Below are positions 56,085-64,000 of a stretch of 64,000 nucleotides of DNA, piece after piece. Position numbers and translations under genes: made by a program. Every line of letters begins with the position of its first letter. Position 1 is the first letter of the stretch. The DNA is from Usnea hakonensis (taxonomy: Eukaryota > Ascomycota > Lecanoromycetes > Lecanorales > Parmeliaceae), in the NCBI GenBank assembly GCA_013423325.1, contig BLJB01000038.1:62634-126633 (forward strand), given 5' to 3'. Under the pieces are notes generated by a model. It had not been told where the DNA came from. It ran no database searches and saw only the letters and a list, made by a program, of their open reading frames with translations.

Positions 56085-57646
56085 ATTTTCCGGGACGCAG
56101 ACAAGACGGTCGATAAGATGACCGTGAGCTTTTAGAGCAGAAAATTATTAGGAGGTTAGTGTGGTAGTGGAGAGCTTATATGTACGGGATTTTCCATGTG
56201 TCACAGCATTGCTTGCGGACGAGGGGCTTGTTTGTCTAGTGCTGCACTGAGCTGTCAAGCCTGAACCGCTACTTTCGTTGGGCCCTAAGTATGAAGGCAA
56301 GCTTCCATACAGCCCAGATTGGAATGCTGAGTGGGTTGGGTGTGAATACTATCTATGACGGAGTTGTGCACTCTTTCCTTCACATTTCCAAGTTCCAACA
56401 CCGTCTTTCCCGGTCGGCTTTGTAAAGCTCGAAAGAGACAAGAAAAGAGCGGTCCCGGCTTACTTGCCCCTTGTACAGTAATACAATAATTCAATACGAA
56501 ATCTCGGAAAATAAGGTAAACCCTTTTACCGTCCAATTAGATGCTGTCTTTGTCAGCGGTTTCAGCTTTGTACGGCAATATGCCTACCACTCACCAAACA
56601 CCTGCTAAGGCCCTTACAACTTTCTACTCCCTACACTTGGAGAGCCGTTTACTCTTAAATGGAGGAGCCTCGCAATATTTCATGCACAACTCGACGCGTC
56701 TGCTAAATAACGATGAAGCTAGAGCAGAATGCTCAACATGGAGTACTACGAATAGAAACACCCTCCTCTGCTGCTGTTTCGTTTTAGATCAGAAACTTAC
56801 CCCTAGATGTTGCGCTTCAAGTCAAGACCGGTCAAACGCCAACAAAACATTTTGTTACAAGCAAGACCGTCACAAGCAGCCAAAAAGCCACGCTGGCATT
56901 GTAAGATGTCTCAAAGTACTAGCCTACAGATCAAGGCTTGGAACCTGTTTTGTTTCCAGGAACACGGTCCCCCTCTGGAGGTTGCGACACTTCGGACATC
57001 TGTGTATCACAATCAATCCCCATCCTATTCTCGAGCTCGCAAAGCACCGAATCTTCCATTTGATATTCCTTTTATCTACTCACATTTCACTTTCAAGCAA
57101 AATACCGAGAAGTGATGCTGTACTCGACAATCAATTTGGCTGCCTGATTCTTTAGGATTCAACCCATCCACTTCGTATCCCGAATATAGAAAGCCAATGA
57201 GAAATTTTCAACGCTGTCAGCCTTGCCCTTTTCATGGCTCAGTGCATGAATTTTTTGGAGCTAGCTCATGGCTGCTACACATCTGGCACATTTTGACCTA
57301 TCAAAGAAACATTTTCTGCTCTGAAAAAGGCGACAGTACCCACAACACTGTTAACACCAGCCCCGTTTCTTCCACGTTACATCCCTTCGGTCTCGGTACT
57401 CGAGATGGAGGCCTATCATTCAAGTTGCCCCATTTTCCACAACGCTAAGTGGAGATATTACTCTGTCGCTATCCGTTTTGCAAGTGCAGAATTCTGCATG
57501 GCTGTGGTAGGGGGGGGTGGGTGGGGATTTTATTTTGTTTTGCTAAGTTCTATCCTGCTGCCATACAACCTTGCAATGGCCACTCAAAGACCGACAGTTC
57601 AGAAAATCATCGTCGAGCACACTAAATCTCCATCATAACCACCAAA
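56085..57646. other. Intergenic region
   Basis: A plus-strand frame of 204 codons at 56541-57155 and others nearby have no domain, a Cys/Ser-rich chance composition and mutual overlap, so I do not call them. About 57160-57646 is probably the promoter and 5' UTR of the regulator at 57647. Confidence 0.45.
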
Positions 57647-59932
57647 ATGGAGTATCTTCTGCCAGACCCATTGTCTCTACAATTCCAAAAGCCTGTTGGA
57701 CGAGCACATCGCTATCTGAATTCACAGTCCGCCGGGCTACCTCTCGTATTCCAAGATGTGAACAGCTCAGATAATCCAGACATACTCGCGCAGAACGCCC
57801 TCCACCCTTCTGGTATATGGGGCACCCGCCTTGACTTGGACACCAGTCTTTTGAATTCAATGAGCCATCTCGGACCAACCCTCTCGAACATAGATGCACC
57901 TCATCCTCCCGTCCATGCAAACTTCCTGAACTCGAACCTAGATGCACCTCATCCTCCCGTCCATGCAGACTTCCTGAACTCGAACCAAACTGTACCAGAG
58001 CCACCGGCACATGACGGTGCGAACATTCAATATTCTTTTGCAACCAATCAATCTCCATACGCGACATCCTATAGCAATGTCAGTCTTCAAGAAAATACGG
58101 CATACAGCAACCTCCTCCAACCACAAGCTACACTACCGACCAGTGGTTTTGATCCGTATGAAACGAATAACATCATTATCAAGGAAGAGAGTCTAGACTG
58201 CGGATGTTCTCCGTACACTGTTCTTCCGGATGAACAGCCCCTCAACATCGCCAACAACTTCAACCTTTGTCCAACAATGACCGCTGGATCATACAACGAC
58301 GGTCCTCTTTGTTCTTTTCCACAGATCGAACCTCAGGACCTTGCCTCTTCAGGAAGCTCTGCTACCTTGAACGTGTTGGCTGAACAGCAACCCATGTCCA
58401 ACATGCTTGAGTACCATGGCAGTGAATCTACTATGGCCTCCACAGATTCAGAGACCTTCATTCCTCCCTACTTTACTACAAATGCGAGCGTTCCTAGCGG
58501 TGGGGAGCAGTTCGGAATTCATGCCACACAGGAAAGCTTCAATGAAAGGTGTCTCCCTTCAGAAATGGTTTCATGCAAAAGCCAGACAGGGCCAAGCAAC
58601 TCTCTTTCACACGGCTGTGCTACAGACCTTTACCTCCCAAAAATAGAGGACTCTGAGGATATGGAATCCTTGATTGGCAATGCCATGCAAATCACTCCCG
58701 AGACCAGCGACTTCAACGACTTTGATGATTCGTCCCCTCAACACCATCTCTTCCCAGGGTTGTGCAATTACAACACTGCGAATCTTTCAGAAGACCTTCC
58801 TATATACCATACGATGAACGACCTCATCAAGCAGGAAGATGTCGACTCCTCAAACGCTTCCACGAAATCTCCTTGCATTGCAATTGATATAAATCCCAGT
58901 ATCCACAACATCTGGGAAGTTTTCACCCACGCAGACGCTCCTGTCAATGCAGATTCGGACACCTCCGTCGAAAATGATAGGACTCGCTCCATCGACTCCA
59001 TCGAGGCTGATTTGAGGGCTCTGCTCGCTCCATGGACGACGGGCAAAGATTATGATCCAGACTGCTCTAGTACCCGCGAGACAGGCGACTTGAATGCAGC
59101 CAATCCATACAATGTCAACGATGGCAACAATACAGTCGCCTCGGAGCCAGATGATAGCCAACATAACAAAGAACAGGTCATCAGAGACGCCGGCCCGAAA
59201 GAAACGCAGCCTCAACGGAGAAAGTACCCACCACGAAAGAACGCCAATCTCTCCGAAGAAACACAACCTCAACGAAGAAAATACCAACCACGGAAAAAGA
59301 TCAATGTCTTACCAGCAGAAGTCAGCCATAGCCAGGAGACCGAAATGCTTGACGTTGATATACATCCTGGCCCAAGGAATCGAAGAACCGATCCGGAATA
59401 TCGGTACTTCTGCATCGACAAAACCTGCAAAATGTCGGGGGAAATGGGATACCGGGGCTTCCCCACAGCATCAGAGACCCAGCGGCACATCAATGAGACC
59501 AAAATACACAAATTTAAAAAAAACTACCGCTGCCCTTTACTCCATACCGAGGGCCAAGATAAGCGATTCCACCGATCTTACGGCCTCAGAGCGTCAGTTT
59601 CTCCCACCACCTACGGGAATGAGTGCTAACACGAACTTTTGTGAAGGCACATCAGAGCGATGCACAAGCACATTGATTACGACTCACCCGCGATCCAGGA
59701 GATGATAAAGGCACAGCGTGTTGCGCAAAAGGCAAGGGAGAATCAACTTGTGCACGGCGAGAACTGCATCATTGTCTCAATGCGACAGGATGAAGCGCAA
59801 AAGGCAACAGAGGAGCAACTTGAGCACGGCAAGAACTGCATCACTGTCCCAATACGACAGCATTATGCGCAAAAAGCAATGGAGGAACAACTGGAGCACG
59901 GCGAGAACTGCACCATTGTTCCAATGCACTAG
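57647..59932 (+). CDS. C2H2-like zinc-finger regulator with a threefold-repeated C-terminal tail, 743 aa, 2 exons
   Basis: Exons 57647-59592 and 59647-59932 (2232 nt). The 54-bp intron uses GTCAGT and a GCTAAC branch. Residues 1-500 are acidic and Asn/Ser-rich, like an activation region, with a duplicated LDAPHPPVHA-x-FLNSN segment near 81-112. A twice-repeated ETQPQRRKY-x-PRK (near 515-555) is basic and AT-hook-like. Two zinc fingers follow: YFCIDKTC...QRHINETKIH near 586-620 and YRCPLLH...FHRSYGLRAHIRAMH. The second is completed only by the splice. The tail has three about 24-residue copies of AQKA-x-E-x-QLEHGENC-x-x-V. The first-exon frame alone would stop at 59629 and lose the second finger. 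Targets are unknown. Confidence 0.82.
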
Positions 59933-61362
59933 AGCTGGCCAAAGCCAGGCTACTTGATTGTGGTTCTCGAGGAGAGAGGGAGTGGTTACGGCTGCTACGA
60001 TGATTTCCATCTTGCCTATTTTCTTATTAAGAAAAGTCCTTTCCCCCGACCCATCTTGCCTAGTTCTTATTGATAAAAGTCCTTCTCCCCGACCCATCTT
60101 GCCTAATTCTTATTGATAAAAGTCCTTTCCCCCACCAACCCAATCAACAGCCTCCAACAACCCAGCAAAAACCAGCAAAAAGAAAAAACACACAAACAAA
60201 AACAAAAAACAAAAAAAGATAGACAGAGACTCTCCACGTTTCCTCACCCCTTCCCCCTTCTCCCCTCCCCTCCCCTTCCCCCCTTTCCTATCGTTTCTTG
60301 TTCAGGAAGGAACATTACTTATTTGTATCCTATATCGCACAAGTCCCAATCAACGATCGATCGCACGGGATATACTTAGCAGAGATATGACCCCCCAAAC
60401 AAGGCCAAGACTCCCAATGCCAATCTAACCAACCAACTAAGTAATCAACAAACTAACTTTCAATTCTCAATTCTCAATTCTCAATTCTCAATTCCAATGT
60501 CCAATACCCAATCCCAGCACCAGCACCCCAATGCCCAAGCCCAAGCCCAATTCCAAAGCCCAATGCCCAATGCCCATTCCCAATCTCTTTCCCACCCAGC
60601 ACCCCAAGCCCAATTCCAAGCCCAATGCCCAAGCCCCATACCAGCACCCCAAAAACCAAAAAACCCCCCCCAAAAAAAAGGAAAAAAAACCAGAAAAAAG
60701 AAAAAAAGAACAGAAGAACAGAAGAACAGAAGAACAGAAGAACAGAAGAACAGAAGAACAGAAGAACAGAAAAGAAGAAAAGAAAGAAAGAAAAACAGAA
60801 AAAGGAAAACAGCAATCAATCAATCAAAGAAAGAAAACGATAAAAACCAAGGTAAGCAGAAAAGGAGACAGAAAAGAAATAAGTGAAGCGAAAAGGGAGA
60901 TAGAAAAGAAATAAGCAAAAAAGGAAGAAAAGAAAACAAAAAATAAAAAGATAGAAGGATGGAGACTCTCCGCCATCTCGTCTTCTCCTCTACCCTACCT
61001 CCCCTTCCCCACCCCTTCCTCACGCTTCCCATCCCATCCATCCATCCATCCATCCATCCATCCATCCAAGGACCATCACCCCTCCCATCCCGTCCCGTGA
61101 CCCGTCCCGTAACACGTCCAGGAAGGCCGGAAAGGGGAGGGCGGAAGGAAGCGGGGAATCGTGTATACTGACTTCCATTCATGATTTGGTCATTTCATAT
61201 GATTTTTGTTCACTATCCATTCACATCAATCTATGAACGAAAAGTCCGGTAATATATATACACACACACAGCGACACATCATGCAACATTACACATCAGG
61301 CCACCCCCCCAATGCTACCAACCAAAGCCGATAGATCACCAGCCCAAGCTCGCTCTTCCCAC
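59933..61362. other. Intergenic region of microsatellites
   Basis: It holds a 3-fold AAAAGTCCTT-containing repeat (about 60030-60130), CAATTCT repeats (about 60457-60493), CCCAATGCCCAAGCC-type repeats (60520-60640), a perfect octamer array (60708-60771) and CCAT repeats (about 61025-61068). The frames on both strands are products of these. There is no gene. The 3' end is the downstream flank of the PTH11-like gene. Confidence 0.6.
60708..60771. repeat. GAACAGAA octamer, eight perfect copies
   Basis: Eight uninterrupted copies of GAACAGAA (64 bp) within an A/G-rich tract. Read on the minus strand it gives a Phe/Cys/Ser/Val repeat that imitates a membrane protein but has no coding support. Confidence 0.9.
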
Positions 61363-62886
61363 TCACACCCACCCCCGATGATACCTATACGTCCCAAAAC
61401 TCGCATCCCCCTCCTCACCCCCATAATCCTCCCTCCGCGTCCCCTGCAGCGGCAGGTCAAAGCTGTCGCCGAACTCCGGCTCCTCGTCCTTGGCCCACGT
61501 CACATTCTCCGGCTTCTCGACTTCGTGCCTGCGTTCTGATTTCCGGCCGAGACCTAAGCCGGGCCGGGAACGTTGCCGAGGCCCTTGTGTTGGACGTGGT
61601 GGGGGAATTTCTAATCTTGCATCTCTGCAGTCTCCATCACCACCACCAACACCCGCGTTTTCTTGGTGTCTGTTCGCGGGGACTTTTTCTCCAATATCCG
61701 GGCCCCGCGGTTGGCCGTCCAGCTTGTCTTGCGGTTTCGCCTTCCGCCACGGCCGTTTATACCATGGAGTCTGAGAGGGAGGGGAGAACCAGGTCAATTG
61801 ACTCGCGGGCGTCTGTACACTATCCAAGCTCTCGCTATCGTTGGTCTGCTTCGCCTTGGCGATCCTCGCTCTTAGGTATAGGGCAAATGGGCGCATGATA
61901 GGCGCACAAGCGCCGATGATTGCGAAATTGACTTCCAAAATCCGGGTGAGGGCGTTAGCCACGCCGACCCAGGTGTAATCGCTGGACAATATTTCCCAAG
62001 AGTAGGAAGTGCGAACGCTGGAAACGATGCCGGTGATGACGCCGAGGCCCATGAGGAGGTTGAGGGCGACTTTGGTGCGGATCTTCAGGCGGGCGTTCCA
62101 GAGGAGAAGGACGGGGAAAGCGGCGCCGACGAAGTCTGTCAGTACAGACAACACTGCAGCCAGTCAGTATTACTCATTCGTTTATCGTGGCAGTGCAAAT
62201 TGTTCCTGGGTGGTCGCGGAACCAAGAATGACTCACCACCTTGCACGATTATAATCTTCTCCACAGACTTCTTGCTCATACAATGGCCTGGTACCGGCCC
62301 CATGGCCGTTTGCCAATTCTTCTGCAACGGTATACATTGGAACAGATATAGTAACGTCAACGGGACATGCGTGACCACCAAGAATGCAATCAATCCAAAC
62401 AGAAACCACCGCCATCGCTCAAATTTCGATATTCGCAGTAGGAAGAGGCAGATTGAGATTTTAGAAAGGACGAGGGTCACGAAGACCTGTATCCAGTCAA
62501 GGAAGTTGTACTTGAGGAAACCTTCGTAATGGTCTTTGGGTAGGTATTGGACGTGGCGGCCGAGGCCGTAATCGACTTCGAGCATGACGAAGCCCATGCC
62601 TACAGCGTTGATCATCTGTCCAGACACACGTCGCATATTAGCTATAGATGCTCCAAGCATGTGCCCTTTCTTGCCCTAGATATGGCATTTGTAGAGAAAG
62701 CATGCCCACCTGCGTAAGACCAATGACGGCATCGTCCCAGCCAAAGTTGCGGGTAATCCAGATTCTCGTGATCAACCTCAAGCAGACGAGAATAGTGGCG
62801 GGACCAAAGACGGCCCAATTGACGGCAATGAGCAAAGGACCAAGGTTCCTGTCGCCGGAGGAGGGGATTATCTCTGCCTGGTCCAT
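61363..62886 (-). CDS. PTH11/rhodopsin-type seven-helix membrane protein, 448 aa, 3 exons
   Basis: Exons 62886-62710, 62615-62237 and 62153-61363, 1347 nt in frame. It belongs to the large fungal family of integral membrane proteins related to PTH11-type receptors. Family features: an N-terminal helix LLIAVNWAVFGPATILVCLR, RIWITRNFGWDDAVIGL in the first loop, YGLGRHV, and a central DWIQVFVTLVLSKISICLFLL-type helix pair. LTDFVGAAFPVLLLWN, ALNLLMGLGVITGIVSSVR and EVNFAIIGACAPIMRPF follow. A polar 150-residue cytoplasmic tail follows. The start is the first ATG of exon 1. Ligand and signalling are unknown. No CFEM domain is seen. Confidence 0.88.
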
Positions 62887-64000
62887 TGCAGTGGTGGCAG
62901 GGCAGATTTAAGGAAGGAGACTGCAACCTGTGAGAGAGGCCAGCGTACCATCATCGCTCGGGGATGTGGTTGTTGATCGGCGACAATGGTGTTGAGAAGA
63001 CGCAGAGTATGTGTAGAAGAGGTTGTTCAAGGTGACTGGTATCTGTTGAATGAAATAATGGGGTGATGTTGTTTGAAGATTTTCAGATATGGTCGGCAGG
63101 TAAAACCCGGGGTTGGAGTCGGTTGGACTGACTAAGTCGAGCGATTAAAAAACCAAAACCTTGGGTACGTACCTAGTGACCGAATTCCCAAACTCAAAAT
63201 AGCGCCACGCCGATCTTTCCTCCACCAATACCTACCTATAAGTACTCCTATACTCTTCTACTTCTCCACCGGACTCCTGTCTTATCACTCTTGTGGCTTG
63301 GACTTATCCTTTTATGAATAACAACTCCTATTCCCCCGTGATTCGTCGACCGAAGGAATCCGTCTAGTCCTCCTATCAACCTATCATATCAAGTCGAAGC
63401 AGTCAACCTCATTCACAAGAATCCTTGCCGCAACATCTCACAAGCACATAAAGAGCACCGTCCAATCACACTCCTCACATGACCGACCAACCCTATTCGC
63501 AGCATCTCTTTCCAGGATGCAGATATTCCAGCCCAAGCAAATCACATCCTGATAGGGCATGTGCGCACTGTAAGAAAGACAAAGGTGGTCTCGACCCGCC
63601 ACATCCCCGCATTTGAAGCTGGATAATTCTCCGAAAAGAGCAAAGATGAGAAAGGGGTCCGAGTCATAAAGAATCCTAAGGTAAGTATGTAAGTATAGAT
63701 AATGCACATATCAGTGGATGAAGTACCTTACGGAGCACTAAAGTAGGGGATACCTTAAAGTACCTAAAAGTACGAAGGTCTGGGGTCAGATATACCCGCG
63801 CGAATAGCATTGAGCTCGCTTATGCACGTGGTCCCGCTTATGTCTCTAACCGAGCTTCTTTACCTTACGTACTTTATGGATCCCTGACGATGACGTTTTC
63901 TGCATCCTTTTACCATCCTTTAGGATCATGCACGTCTTTATTTTAGCAGATCAATCTTCTATCTACTCTAGTACATAGGTAAGTACTCATCCATCACCGT
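62887..64000. other. Trailing segment without a supportable gene
   Basis: This is the 5' flank of the PTH11-like gene. The minus-strand frame at 63438-63707 has no domain. AGGTA/TACCT-type short repeats occur at about 63160-63180 and 63670-63780. Confidence 0.5.

Noticed and set aside
56541..57155. 204-codon plus-strand frame
   Set aside because: No domain, odd composition, overlapped by other frames and no conserved splice structure. Left as intergenic.
60474..60914. Overlapping open frames of more than 100 codons on both strands
   Set aside because: They are translations of CCCAAG- and GAACAGAA-type microsatellites. All six frames stay open by composition alone, with no domain.

Overview
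The window is nuclear DNA of a filamentous ascomycete (Pezizomycotina). Genes are split by short GT-AG introns of about 46-140 bp, often with CTAAC-type branch sites. Families present include a Zn2Cys6 regulator, a PTH11/rhodopsin-type membrane protein, an APC permease and a GMC alcohol oxidase. The transposable elements carry the C-to-T and G-to-A damage expected from repeat-induced point mutation (RIP). I cannot place it to genus.

Layout. 1-7.1 kb is gene-poor and full of decayed tandem repeats. 7.1-9.55 kb holds a complete 10-exon amino-acid/GABA-type permease. 10.4-35.7 kb is accessory-like. It holds four single-exon F-box proteins that are paralogues of each other (10451, 14603, 21078, 34355), a 199-bp MITE, a Nudix-kinase fusion gene followed by a methyltransferase, and two nested gag-only LTR retrotransposons with target-site duplications that split an older reading frame. 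It also holds a tandem array of small proline-rich proteins with PPxY motifs, only one of which keeps an in-frame membrane anchor. 39-50 kb is metabolic: iron-type alcohol dehydrogenase, Zn2Cys6 transcription factor, peroxisomal-type alcohol (methanol) oxidase and a secreted-looking beta-lactamase-fold hydrolase. 52-63 kb holds a His-Me-finger (homing-endonuclease-like) zinc protein, a different F-box/LRR protein, a C2H2-like regulator with a repeated C-terminal tail, and a PTH11-like receptor.

How the parts relate. The F-box proteins are candidate substrate receptors of SCF ubiquitin ligases. The PPxY proteins look like adaptors for an Rsp5/Nedd4-type ligase. The 10-36 kb stretch is therefore rich in possible ubiquitin-targeting adaptors, set among transposons and decayed copies, as expected of a fast-evolving accessory region. 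The Nudix-kinase-methyltransferase block is the most unusual gene arrangement. The kinase frame and the methyltransferase frame run into each other across an apparent 2-base slip, so the ancestor may have been one long multidomain protein.

Exon structures were worked out by hand from splice consensus and frame continuity. Where the sum of exons is a multiple of three and joins family motifs, confidence is high. Domain names rest on recognised motifs, not on database searches.
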